The notes under the pieces: generated by a model
What the model saw: the letters and a program-made list of their open reading frames with translations, nothing else
Database searches by the model: none
Told to the model about the DNA's origin: nothing
Shown: positions 46,828 to 58,298 of the stretch, piece after piece
How the letters are laid out: each line of letters begins with the position of its first letter
How positions within the stretch are numbered: the first letter of the stretch is position 1
Position numbers and translations under genes: made by a program
Assembly: GCA_004123355.1 (NCBI GenBank)
Contig: SCHM01000001.1
Location: 7,884,193 to 7,948,192 of the forward strand
Source of the DNA: Amphirosellinia nigrospora
Lineage: Eukaryota; Ascomycota; Sordariomycetes; Xylariales; Xylariaceae
DNA: 64,000 bases
Direction: 5' to 3'

Positions 46828-47295
46828 ATGTACGCCAGCACAATCATCAGCGTCTTCCTCGCTGCCCTCGCGGCCGCGGCGCCAGGCCTCAACGCCGACG
46901 CGCAGGATAAGCACGGCCTCGTCATGACGGAGCCGGACTGCGCCTCTATCCAAGAATACTGCACGCACTGCAACGGGTTCGTGACTATTGCCTTTCTTCA
47001 TCTTCTTCTTATTCCCCTCAACACTAGACCTGACTCTCTCCCCCCTTTCAATTTTCTTTCGCCCCGCTAGCAGCTTGCCCTTCTTCGGGCCGTTATGCTT
47101 TTACGGCGTTTCCTCCCAGTACTATACTTTCTCGATAAAACGAAAGACTATAGCGAGAAATTATGATATCGTGCTGCTTCTGTTGCAGAAGAATTTTACG
47201 AGTATTAGCTGACCTTTTGCCTTCGCAGCGATTTCGACTGTGAGACGGATGCGCGTTGCGAGTGGTGTTACGAGAACCACAAGTTTGGCAACTAG
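46828..47295 (+). CDS. Small secreted cysteine-rich protein (71 residues)
   Basis: Exon 1 (46828-46976) and exon 2 (47229-47295), split by a 252-base intron (GTTCGT...CGCAG). The start MYASTIISVFLAALAAAAPG is a classic signal peptide. The mature part (from about residue 20-25) has six cysteines: DC, YC, HC, DC, RC and WC, ending CYENHKFGN. Six Cys could form three disulfides. Size, secretion signal and isolated position fit the effector or antimicrobial-like small secreted proteins of fungi, but no homolog was recognised. The splice model is supported by an open frame across the join (CNG-DFDCET) and by keeping the Cys pattern. Confidence 0.6.
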
Positions 47296-47886
47296 TAGCT
47301 TCTGAGCCGAGGCTAGCTACGACTATGCCATTGCTCGTTCTGTGTCCTAAGTTTCGCCTGCTACGGGGGGTTGGTATTCGTAGTGGAGGGAAATGAGCAA
47401 TATTCGTCATCACAGTTACGGCATGATACTTATCACTATTAGATAGTGAGATTTTGGTTGATTAGGCACTGACGTTGATTCTCTGATCTATGGTGGATAT
47501 GTATGGTACAATCTCTGATTTCTTTTCTTGCCTTGGAGCTTGTACAACGCGACAGGCGGGTTGCGTCGAGAGGTTATGGCTCCTTTCACACTCCTTCATA
47601 TCGCTCTTTTTAACTAATATACAGACATTATATGCACAATAAGAAGTGCCCTATTCTATATAAAATGGCCCAGCCTCGTAAAACCATATGCAGAGAACCG
47701 ATTCATCCTCTGATAAGCCACCCAGCCGATGTCCCGGTAGGAATGTAATCGCCCTGTTGAGTAGAGTTTGAGAGGGTATTAACAACCCTACGGATACAAT
47801 CAACGCCAACAATATCCCTAGGCAAGAAAATTCGTGTCCCACGGTATCTGTACAAAATTTTTTCGAAGAGAACTGCGTGCCTTATC
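47296..47886. other. Intergenic between convergent genes
   Basis: Nearly 600 bases of 3' flanks for the small secreted protein and TIM50. No gene or RNA was seen. Confidence 0.4.
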
Positions 47887-49539
47887 CTACGAGGTCTTCG
47901 GCTTCTCTGGTGGCGTGTCTGATGGCGAAGGTGGCTTGAACCAGCCGGTGAATGAAGATTTCATACTGTTCATCGCCTCAGCCTGTTGCTGTTCCTGCAT
48001 TTGTTGAGCCTCCTTAAGCCATTGTTCACCGTTCTCTCGAATTTGCTTCTCCATCATCTCGTAGCTTCGCTGGCCCCTTTCGCGGATAATGTCTTGTAGC
48101 ATCTTTCCCTGGGCGAATGCTTCGGCAGGAGAGACTTCACCGTCAACTGGCTGCATCATGCTCATGTTACCCTTCAGCCCTAGCATGTTGCCCAATGCCC
48201 CCATTCCTGAGGGTCTCTTTTTCTTCTGGGCTTCAACTTGTTTCTGGAACTCGGCACGTGTGATAGCTTCGCGACGAGCGAATTCAGTGGGGATATGTTT
48301 GCCCTTGAACGACTTCAATATCTCGCGAGTGTCTTTGTATTCCATGGCGAATATAAACTCCAGGAATGGAATGAGTGATACAAGGTCCTTATCGTCCTTA
48401 TTACCCTTCCATGGGGGTAATATAATAGCATTCTCGGGTTGATTCTGAACATGGGATGCCTTGGTATCAATAATAATGACCTTGGACAGATCACGATTTA
48501 AGTATGATAGGTCCTAGAAAAATGTTAGTATGTTATACCATGGCTTCACCTCGTTGTTAAGGCTTACCTTGACGATCTCCCCGTCTTTGTACTTGGTCGC
48601 TTCCCGATATAGGGGCCACATAATGATCTGAAAGGGATCTAGTTTCCGCATGAGGGGCTCTCCCATGGCCACGGGCACGGTAGTGAATAAAACTAATTCG
48701 TAGTATTGGCTGAGGTAGCGCAGGAAGTAGTCAACGCCGGGACGCTTCGCCACCCTCCAACCATGCTCACGCGTCCATTCAGCATGTACCAGCATGTCTT
48801 CAAGACTGATGCACAAAGTGTAAGGTCGTTCGAACATTGGATGCGGGTCAGGCAATAACTTCTCGAATGCGGGTTCACGATAATAGTCGGTCACGTCGGT
48901 AAGACGGGCCACAGCACGCTTCCACCATAGAGCGGGTGTCCACCCGCTGGGAATGTCCTTGTGAATAGCGGCTTCCTCCTCATCCCACTCACGACCAAGG
49001 TATCCCAGACCCACGACGCCTCCAATAAGCACGGCGAGGTACATGCGGTTGGCAAACTGGGCCCGTCTCTTATCGGTAGAGCTTATGTAGGCTGATGCGG
49101 GTAGCTCTCCTCGACCGCGACCACCTCCCTCTGTTTGCGCATCCTCCTCGCCCTCGCGGAGTTTTGATAGCTCCGACTTCTTGGTAGCCCCTGCGGTCTC
49201 GTACTCGAGCGTCGACGGGATTCCCTGCGTTAAGTCGGGCAGCTTGTAGAAGTCTGGTGGCGGGGTAGTGGATTCGACGTCATCAGGGGAGGGCTTCTCG
49301 GCCTCGGTCGATGAGGGGGAGGCGGAGCGTTTGATGGTTTTGGCTGGGTCGAGGGTTGGATTGTGACTGGGGGCATTGCTTTTGCCCTTAGGACGGTTGT
49401 CCTGGGCCATTCTTCGTACCCATAGTCTCGAGCTTGGTATGGCAAGTCTCGAGGCAGCCGAGGCAGAGACGGCTGTGCGCTGAAGGGTTAGAGGTCGTGC
49501 AGAATGAGCGACGCTCTGCGCAATCGCTCTAGACAGCAT
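47887..49539 (-). CDS. TIM50: TIM50, mitochondrial import inner membrane translocase subunit
   Basis: Two exons (49539-48568 and 48513-47887) joined over a 54-base intron (GTAAGC...TCTAG) give 532 residues with no frame break. An Arg/Ser-rich transit peptide is followed by a Pro/Lys-rich linker, a membrane helix (MYLAVLIGGVVGLGYLG) and the FCP1/NIF-like domain: EDMLVHAEWTREHGWRVAKR, PGVDYFLRYLSQYYELVLFT, PLMRKLDP, LNRDLSKVIIIDT and NAIILPPW. The catalytic Asp pair of true phosphatases is altered, as is usual in Tim50. The C-terminus has a Met/Gln-rich helix. Tim50 receives presequences in the intermembrane space and hands them to Tim23. It is one of the few long multi-exon genes here without an indel. 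Confidence 0.92.
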
Positions 49540-50888
49540 TGCGACGACGGCAGACCTGGAATCGGGGAAACGCTGCAGGCTTTCTTTCGGGTAGCCTTTG
49601 AGTCCAGAGGCCTCTCTGCCTGCCCAAATGAGCAGGAGATGACTTTGCTATGAAGTCTGATGCAAATGCGCCGATGGCGATATGATGGAAACTGATAGTA
49701 GATAGCTATTGCTAGAAACTTTTTTTTGATGGTAGAATACGCCGCAGCGGCATACCCTAGTGCCTTAGGTACCTACCTACATGTCTCTCACTAGCACCTT
49801 CTCAGCAGCCCTGGTGGATTACCTAGGTACCTTAGTGCTTTGGGTAAGAGTATTCTCCAATTCGTCAATGGACCGATGATCACCCGAGTCCAAGTGCCAG
49901 AGTGGGGGGTTATTGCACTAGCCACATTGTCCCTTGATGGCGTCATTAGGTACCAACCTTATGGACTGAGTGGCTTGACTTTCTACTAAGTATAGTGGAA
50001 GCCCACTCTTTTACGAAACCTATGTACTCCGTACCCCGCTCTGCTTTAGGCAAGTACCTCCTAAGGGTTAGTCATTTTAATGTTAACAGAATATTCATTG
50101 TTATCTCTTGAAGTCAAGGTCTTTGTGTAGAACTCATATAAGACTCGATACTCCTCTTGTTTCTAATTGTTCTGGAAGCTCACTGACCAGAGAGTTGACT
50201 TGGGTGATCACCACACATCTCCATCTACCTGATATATTTACCTTACTGCGCTAAGCTTGTCAAATGTACTTGAACCCTTACTATTTCTCAATTAGTGCTT
50301 GTAGATAAACGGAGCACCCGTGCAGGATTTTAGCTGACCTGCTGCCGATTTTGCCCCTCCGCCCTTCCCTACCCCGGCCAGGCCCCGGAGTCCCTACCCT
50401 AGAGTCATCAGTCCGCCTCCTATGCCTTCAGCCTGTATTCTATTCAATAGCATTTACTTCCATCTCTTTTTCCTATTGAACCTATCAACATCACCAACTA
50501 TCTTGCTCGAAAAATGGCATTCAAGAATGCTGCATTCTAGAGAGGGTGGCTGTCCAGTTAAGCTATTTACGTAGTAATCAACGATGGCACCACCCTCGCG
50601 ATGCACGCCCTTTTTCTCCCATAATCAGTTGCCTTGAACGAACAATTAATCCATCCAACAAGACACTCTCTTAACCCGTCACCGTCACCCAGCAACGCCT
50701 ACGGCGTACGGAAATACATCTCCAACAAGGATCGAATCTAACTACTCCGCACTATTGTCGACCGTCGCGTGACCCCAACCACCGTCTTCCTCGTCCTCCC
50801 TCATCCGAGTCGTACGATCTGACCAACCATACAATCGCCTCGGAGTCTTCGGTCTATCATCGCTGAGGAGACTAAAAACTCCGGAACA
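49540..50888. other. Intergenic with GGTACCTA-type palindromic words
   Basis: About 1.35 kb upstream of TIM50 (minus) and the F-box-like gene (plus). Near 49756-49845 there are repeated palindromic words (CCTTAGGTACCTACCTAC and TTACCTAGGTACCTTAGTGC). Otherwise no gene was seen. Confidence 0.45.
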
Positions 50889-51869
50889 ATGCGTGGTCGA
50901 AAGGCTGGCGTCGGAAGAGCATCGCGCGCTGCCGGCGCTGTCTCTGGTCCTACGCCCATTGTATCCGCCATCTCATCAATAGTCTCGTCCGCCCTACCGA
51001 CCCCCATTAGCTCGGCATATCCCTCGACTTATGCTTCTGAGGCCGAGTGCGATATTAACGAAGAGATCAATAAGCTCCCTCTTGGTGCTCTTAGTCTCGA
51101 ATCAACCACGCCAGACAAGCCGAGGCCCAAGCGAACCAAGCAGCGGCCCTTTCGTTTCTCGATCTACCGTCCGAATTACGTCTCAAGGTGTATGACTACC
51201 ATTTTGCGAATACTGGCAGTGTGCTTGATCTCGACCCGGACAACTACAAAAGAATCCACCAGAAGCTGGGTATTCTAAGAACCTGCCGCACTATCTACGT
51301 GGAGGCCTCATACTCCTTCTATAGTACCCACTCGGTTCGCATCTTCCCCACGCACCCCGGGCGTTTCTTCAAGACGAAGAAACCCCTTCTTGCTCGTATG
51401 AAGCCTGGCCAACGGGCATGTATGACCTCGCTTGAACTCCGCCTCGGTCCGGGTTGGAGCAAGCCACCTCGTGGATGGGAAGTGAACCCGGCGCTCGGCC
51501 TCAGCCAGTGCGTCAATGTCACGAAGTTGACTGTGTTTGTGGAATGCGATCCGGGCAACGACATTTTTAAGGGCTTCCGTCAGCCTGGCGGATTCTTCGA
51601 GGCATTCGCAAAGAAGCTTCTCACAGGTGTCCTAGGAGAGATGCCGTGGGTGCAACGAGTGGAATTCGATGCCTGGCCAAGCGTGAAGAAGTCGGGGGCC
51701 CTCATGACTGGTTTAATCGACCTTTTACTTCACGGAGCCTGAAGATCACCTGGGCTCTGAAAAGGGCTGGACCGATGCAGATGAGGTCGAGCCGCCTCCC
51801 GTTATTCACAATTACGCACCGCTCGATAGCCTCCTCAATGCTACTAATAACATTTTGGTGCTGGCATGA
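50889..51869 (+). CDS. F-box-like / 2EXR-type protein of unknown function, frameshifted
   Basis: Starts MRGRKAGVGRASRAAGAVSG with a Ser/Pro-rich N-terminus. Near 51155 the expected RFLDLPSELRLKVYDYHF (a typical fungal F-box-like leader) appears if one C is restored. It continues TCRTIYVEASYSFYSTHSVR, MTSLELRLGPGWSKPPRGWE and WVQRVEFDAWPSVKKSGALM. A second break near 51722 moves the end into another frame (YFTEPEDHLGSEKG ... NNILVLA), giving the stop at 51869. Such proteins pair a degenerate F-box with a sensing region and may link to SCF ubiquitin ligases; here function is unknown. Confidence 0.6.
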
Positions 51870-52669
51870 AGAGCGGTAAGGATACTTTGATCGAACTTTT
51901 AGGTTATTGGTATTCTCTGAAAATGAAGAGAGCATGGAAACTCATACTATGGAAACTCCCTGTACAAATATCACGGAAGTTATGACAGGATTTTTTATTG
52001 CTTCATTGCTGGGGAGTTCTCGGGACTGGATTGCTAAAGGGTTTTTGCTTCGCTCCGGATGCTTTAACACTGCTCATTCAAACCAAAAAATTGGCAAATC
52101 AATTGAACAACACATATAAACTGTTTGAAAATCACCTAGAAAATGGCTTTGAAAGATTCTAACTCTCGTGTATTACACGCACTGCCATGCACTGATTAAG
52201 TTGTAAGCTTGAGGATGATGAGCGGGTGTATGGCAAAGATAATTCCGAGTGTCCTGATTGTGATGAATGTTAATAGAGTTTTTAAAAGCTAATCTGTGAC
52301 TGAAATAGTTCGTCTGTGTGAAGAATATGTTACATTTTATATAATCACATGAGATATCTGTCGTGAATATCCAGCTATCATCAGATCGATGTTGTACTTA
52401 AAGTTGCGGAATCCCGCTTTATCAATCGACCCCACCAAAAATTTCCACTAGATTGGCGTATACAATCCCAACCAGCAGCTTTGTTCAACTTCAACTTCTC
52501 TCATTGATACAAACCATATACCTACTAACTCACTTATTTCTTTGTAACAAGCAATTTCTCTGAACCTACGGCTGACTCTCATTGCTATCCTCCATCTTCG
52601 TTTCAGCGCGTACTCCATACTCACACCCAATCGCCCAACGACGCGATCCCACGGCATCGTCCACCTACA
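51870..52669. other. AT-rich intergenic region
   Basis: About 800 bases, AT-rich, between two plus-strand genes. It must hold the RRP41 promoter. Nothing else was seen. Confidence 0.4.
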
Positions 52670-53606
52670 ATGCCCCTCGACACATCGACCTACGACCTCG
52701 CGCCTGCGCGTCGACGGACGCCGCTGGAACGAGCTGCGGCGCCTTCACGGCCAGATCCGCACGCAGGCGGGCGGACGGTCGTCGTACCTCGAGATGGGCA
52801 ACACGAAGGTCATGTGCGTGATCGCGGGCCCGAGCGAGGACGCTGGCAAACGGCGGCGGGCATGGGTGCATCCGCGTCTGGGTCAACGGTCGCGGCGGTT
52901 CTAATGCCGCCGATGTCGCCGTGAGTATTGTCGTTGGAGGCTTCAGTTCCGTGGATCGTAAGCGGAGGGCGAGGGTGATAAGTAAGTCTCTTCACCTCTA
53001 TTCGGAGCGACCTTGAGAGCTATCATCCTACACTACTCTACTTTAACCCCTATCCACTTCCTATTCTAAACAAGCGAACTAATTGCCCCTTAGGCGCATC
53101 AAGAGCTCCAAGCAACAATAGCAAAAGCACTCGCATCAAACCTTCACGTGCACCTCTACCCACGCTCGACAATTAGCATTTCGTTACATGTGCTATCACA
53201 AGACGGCCGCTCTCTCGCGGCGCTAATCAACGCCGCAACACTAGCGCTCGTCGACGCCGGCGTGCCCATGACCGATTATCTAGTAGCGTGCACGGCGGGT
53301 AGCACGTCGACGCACTCGGCTGGAGACGAGGGCGCCGACCCGCTTGTCGACCTCAACACCCAGGAGGAGCAGGAGCTACCCTTCCTGACGCTCGGCACGC
53401 TAGGCGCCACTGACAAGGTCGCGGTTTTGGTGTGTGAGACCCGTGTCCAGGTTAGCAGACTCGAAGGCATGATGGCATCCGCCGCCGACGCGTGTAAGGG
53501 CGTGCGCAAGTTTCTCGACCAGGTCGTGCGCGAGAAAGGACATAAGATGGTGACGGAGGGCGCCATTGAGAAGGGTGCTAGCATGGCGATGGACATCGAT
53601 GTCTAG
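52670..53606 (+). CDS. RRP41: Exosome complex subunit RRP41/SKI6 (RNase PH fold), frameshifted
   Basis: MPLDTSTYDLA starts the protein and LRVDGRRWNELRRLHGQIRT, YLEMGNTKVMCVIAGPSE and RKRRAR give the first RNase PH half. After an intron of about 110 bases (GTAAGTCTC...CCTTAG, 52984-53093) LHVHLYPRSTISISLHVLSQ, NAATLALVDAGVPMTDY and EEQELPFLTLG complete it, ending MAMDIDV. Rrp41 is a ring subunit of the RNA exosome in nucleus and cytoplasm; fungal ring subunits are usually inactive. One-base breaks lie near 52704, 52857 and at the second exon start (53095). The first exon is GC-rich. Confidence 0.85.
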
Positions 53607-53758
53607 AAATGAGCTTACCGTCAATCGAGGCTCATCATTCCGCTAAATTCCAAAATCTTGACGGTTAGATGCGGCGATAGGCTCGTAAGTGGATCGATCA
53701 TCTCATCAATTTGTGACATTTTCTACACTATACATTTAATACTAACATCCTATTTTAT

Positions 53759-55340
53759 TTACAGTTCTTCATGCTTGGGTGGAGCATCTGTAGTTCTGGC
53801 GTCGGCTCACGCCCTGCCACGATGTGGTCTCTGGCTCTGTGCCAACCTCATCATCTTGACATCTTCCTCCAGCTTGACTTCGACTCTCTCGACAGGTTTC
53901 TTCGTCGCAGTCTCCGACTCCTGGACAACCTCGCCAATAACAGCCTCTGGTAGTTTTGTTCCTAGGGCCTTCGTTCATTCGAATGGTGTCGATCCAACTC
54001 TCCACACTTGCGGAACTGAAATCGCCCTCATAGTGGCGCCACCATCCTCTCTTAGCATTGACGGCAACTATTTCGACCTCACTAGCCAGTTCAAGCCCTT
54101 TGAACACGGGCGCGATAGCCTCATTGTTTGTATGAACCTCGAAGAATGGAAAGAGGCGACGCTCGACGTGGGCGTTTTAAAGGCGATCTCGGACAAACTG
54201 GTTAGTGCCTTTTCGGCTGTCTCGCCATGAGCAGCAGGAACGAAAGCAAGCACGCAGATGTGAGCTTTAGGATGCAGGCACTCGTTGATTATGCCTGGGA
54301 AGACGTAATTGCGGGGATCGGAGGAGCAACTTCGGCCACTTTGGGCTTTGAATCGGTAGCCGGGGGGACTTCGGTCGCTTCAGATGACTCAGATGTTGTA
54401 GTGGAGGTAGTTTCAGAAGAAGCTTGGCCTTCTTATCTTTCTTGTCCTTCTTCTCGTTCTTCTTTTCGCTCTTCTTGTCACCCTTGGCCTTTGCGGGCGC
54501 CGGATCCGGGTTCGGCTCGCCTACTTGCGACAAGAACTTGAGCATAGCGGGCTTCTTCATCTCTCCTTGATATACCAAGCCGTCCTTATCCCCACAGGTA
54601 GCAGGACAAGGGTTGGGTAAGACTCGATTCCGAACAGCTCGATTGCCTTGGCCTCCTTTTCCCGAACCTGGGCGAAAGAGATGACGTCGAGGAAGTCAAT
54701 TGCCAAGCTGCGCAACAAGGCACTTGTGGTGCCCTTCTCGGTGAAAAGTATGGCCTTGGCGGTTTCGTTGTTGGTGGAGAGAAAAGCATCGATGTCCTTG
54801 TCGGCGACACGCTTCACATGGTTGTTGATTTTATCCACAACAGCGTTGACGATGGCTTTGGCTGTGCGCTCTCCATTGTAGTCCTCCACAACGGGCTTCC
54901 CGGCCTTCTTCTTGCCCGGGCGAACAATCTTAAGGGTTGGGAACCCCTTGACTCCCATCATACCGCATAGCTGTTTTGTTTTCGTCTTCATCGCAGTTGA
55001 CGGCGGCGACCTTGGCCAGACCATCAAGGTTTTTAGCAGCCTTCTCGTAGGCAGGCTTCAAGTTCTGGCAATGTCCGCACCATGGCGCATAGAACTCGAC
55101 AACCTAGTGCAATTGATATTCATTAATGATGAGACCATTGCGTAATTAGCACCTGTGGCATGGCGAGTAGTAGCTTACAGAGGTATGGTTGGACTTAGCA
55201 ATCAACCTGTCATAGTTCTTCGCATCCACTTGGAGAACGGGGGAACTCTTTGTATACAGGCCCGCCTGCGCAGTAGGGAGCGCAGACAGAAAAGCCACTG
55301 CGGCGACAGCGACAGTCGGATTCAAGTTAAAGTAATGCAT
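53759..55340 (-). CDS. ER protein disulfide isomerase-related protein with C-terminal HEEL signal
   Basis: The signal peptide [20 protein letters not shown] ends near residue 26. After an intron (about 55178-55104) the thioredoxin domain gives [20 protein letters not shown] with a CGHC active site, then [21 protein letters not shown] second, inactive thioredoxin-like region follows ([17 protein letters not shown]), then a Lys/Glu-rich stretch ([15 protein letters not shown]) and a C-terminal domain ([20 protein letters not shown], then WWRHYEGDF). The last residues read KHEEL before TAA at 53759-53761, a variant of the ER return signal HDEL. It catalyses disulfide formation and rearrangement in the ER lumen. 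About five one-base breaks (near 55000, 54595, 54430, 54150, 53940) have to be bridged. Confidence 0.75.
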
Positions 55341-56441
55341 GATGGGCTTCACCCCTATATTGGAGTCCACGGCTTTATGTACAGTTGAGTGGGCTCAGTT
55401 GCGTAGATAGGTAGTCAAGAGGGTTACGGGTACAGTTGACGTGTTAGAGCAGAGATGGAGACAGGAGAGAAGAGGGGAGAGATATCAAACAGACCACACT
55501 TAGTAGGGATGTGGTATATATGTGGAGAGGAAACTAGAACACTTTTCCTCTCTCTCCTGATGAGATTATTATAATCGCAGGCTGCCCGGCCCCCTGCCTG
55601 TATGTATGAGTGAGGTGTTGATGGCGAAAAGGCCACGGTGGAAATTCGAGCTCACGATAGGGTAGAGTAAAAAGAACAGATAGCAATTGGTTGAGTTCTG
55701 CCCCTCCATGAGCAGAGCAAAATGCAAGCTGTCATCCCTGTCGAAGCTACCTACTGTGGACTTATGCGGCACAAATCTGGGGTTTGTGTGGCTGGTGCTT
55801 GGGTCCGTCCTAGGACTCCACACACGTGCTGTCCCCGTGGCCTTCATAGTGGAATGAAAGAATCAACAAAAATAAGGAAAGTAAAGCAATATACATAGCA
55901 ATAATTTCCAAAGCTCCAAACTTAATTTATTTTCATATTCCAAAAATTCCTTCATCTCATTGAGAAATAAGTGAGCCACACGTGCCACATAGCATAGAGC
56001 TGTGGCGCGAGCTACCTAAACCTCGGCGTACTATGGGGCACTTGGGCAGGAGCTTGGAGACGGTGACTTCAGCGGGGTTATAACTAAGCAATACCTGTAC
56101 CTTGCTAATGCGAGCTCCGATTCAGACTTCCCATCCTAGTCCTTCCTATTCTCGGTGACTGGTTATCAACTACAAACGAAGCGCATCTATAGTAATCGTT
56201 GTTCTGGATGGATACGTTCGAAAACTGATCGTGTCCCTGCTGGTTGCGTGGCTTTCTTGCGACAACGATCCTTGGCAACAGGCTTCCATATTCCACCAGA
56301 ATCGCTGCAACCCCGGCGACAAGCAGGCTTCACCAATAACCGCCGGCAAGACTCTCCTCAATCGCAGTTACTTCTTCCTTCCTTCGATAGAATCTACACT
56401 GGGCTTATGTCCCGCGCGACCGTTGCGGGTTATTACTCGTC
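55341..56441. promoter_or_regulatory. Divergent intergenic region between PDI and VTA1
   Basis: About 1.1 kb between a minus-strand and a plus-strand gene, so both promoters lie here. Open frames are short and without family resemblance. A CACACGTGCT word (near 55821) and a CCACACGTGCCACA word (near 55976) contain an E-box-like core; function not shown. Confidence 0.35.
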
Positions 56442-57948
56442 ATGGCGGCCAGCGTTCCCCCTGGGCTGAAGCCCGCAGGCATTACCCCATTCATCGTACG
56501 CGCCGCCCAACTCGAGAGCGCAAAGCCAGTCATTACCTACTGGTGTAAGTCATTTTTTAACAAAGGATATCGCATGCGTGAGAATGATCAGTCGCTAAGT
56601 GGGATTGCTTGTACAGGCTATTACTGGGTTGTACAGCAGATCCTGGGCAAACAGCTTCATAATACCGATGGAGATTGTCTCCAGTTCACTACCACAGTCA
56701 TGGACAAGCTAGAACAGGTGCGGCTGCCCGTTTAAACAGACTCGGGACCTTAATGATTTGCTGACGTGCGTCGCCTGTATAGATGAAGACAGATCAAGCC
56801 GGTAACGACGCCGTACTCGATGATGTTGCGGGCCAAGCATACGTCGAACAATTTGCACAAGAAACATTTGATCGGGCACTAAGACCATTGAAAGCCAACA
56901 AAGTCACCCAGTCCGTCACGACTTACGTCTCCTTATCATTATATTATTATCAAAAGCAACTAACACGAAAGGCACAGACAAACCGCCAGCACGTTCGAAG
57001 CAGCCGCCACCTTTTTCCAGCTCGTCAATATCTGGGGCCAACCCGACCCGGAAACTCAAGAGAAGATTAAATATGCTAAATGGAACGCTGCGCGTATACT
57101 CAAGGCGATCAAAGAAGGCAAGGATCCGAACGAGTCGAACCCAAAACAAGAAGAGCCAAAACCAGAGGAGGTTGTCTCGCCCCTTGATCCCAACGACCCG
57201 GAAGTACAGTTGATCAGCTCTGCCCAGCCACGACCGGCAACAGTAGAAGACGTGCCAGATGACGGAGGAGCGCCTCATGTACGGCATCGGGATACTCTCT
57301 TAACGCCCCAGCCCCGGTCTCTGCCCCCAACTCCCCTCTTCCTCCTTCGGCGTCAGTACCAGACCCGGTATCTCCTATCGCACCTCCCGAGGTACCAACC
57401 CAGGAGCCGGGGAGTTATTTCCCCAGCGCCCCATCGGCAACCGCTCAATCTCCGCTTAATTTGCCCTACTACAAGTATGCCGCCTCCGGGATCCATCGGT
57501 CGTAGTGCACTCGGAGCACCGCCGGAGGTACCAAGTCCCAGCTCACACCATCCATCGGCACCTCCATCGATGCCATACACGTCTCCTGGTGTCTCATCTC
57601 CTCCCCAGGACTTTTATCAGCCGCCTCCTCAACATCAAACGGCGCCTGCGCCGCCCTTTATCCTCCACAGCAACACTTTACCCCAACACAAGCGCCACCC
57701 CCACCTCACAACTACCATGCTCCCTACGCTCAGCCAGTAGCACCAAAGGCGGTACCGGCTCCCCTCCAGCACCCGCGCAGCAATATGGTGGCAACAGCGG
57801 ACCGGCAGGGTCCTATAATTATGATGATATGGCCATAGCGCAAGCGCAGAAGCACGCTAAATGGGCAATATCTGCGCTTAATTTCGAGGATGTCCCAACA
57901 GCTGTGAGAGAGTTACAGGCAGCGCTTGCCACTTTAGGGGCTCGGTAG
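56442..57948 (+). CDS. VTA1: VTA1, regulator of the Vps4 ATPase in the multivesicular body pathway
   Basis: Exon 1 (56442-56544) gives MAASVPPGLKPAGITPFIVR and AAQLESAKPVITYW. Exon 2 (56617-56717) gives YYWVVQQILGKQLHNTDGDC. Exon 3 (56783-56910) gives DAVLDDVAGQAYVEQFAQET. Exon 4, from 56978, gives TASTFEAAATFFQLVNIWGQ, IKYAKWNAARILKAIKEGKD and a long Pro-rich linker. The terminal domain is AQKHAKWAISALNFEDVPTA, then VRELQAALATLGAR. These are the N-terminal MIT-like pair and the C-terminal Vps4-binding domain of Vta1, which acts at endosomes with ESCRT-III. All introns are GT-AG. Frame breaks lie in the Pro-rich part near 57270-57780. Confidence 0.88.
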
Positions 57949-58298
57949 TATGACACATGCTGTTTGACATACAGTTACTCGCGACATGGTTTTGGGAAAT
58001 AAATTCGTGCCTATGAATGATTTGGTGCTACATAAGAATATATTCGCCTACCGCAACCCGGAAGAAGGGTGTACATATGAAAAGGGCAGCTACAGTACTG
58101 CTATGAATAACGATGAACAATAAGTCTCGACTTTACACGATATATTGCCAAACAGGTTAATATAATAGTCTGAAGTATATTCCGTGTCATGATGTGTACT
58201 CTACTAGGCCATAACTCCAGGGGCAAGACCAAAATCATGAATTCACCATAAAGTAACCCAAAACCTCTTATAAATACCGGAGTGCCGGCTTTTAAAGA
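57949..58298. other. Intergenic between convergent genes
   Basis: About 350 bases of 3' flanks for VTA1 and the SDR. AT-rich, nothing recognised. Confidence 0.4.
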
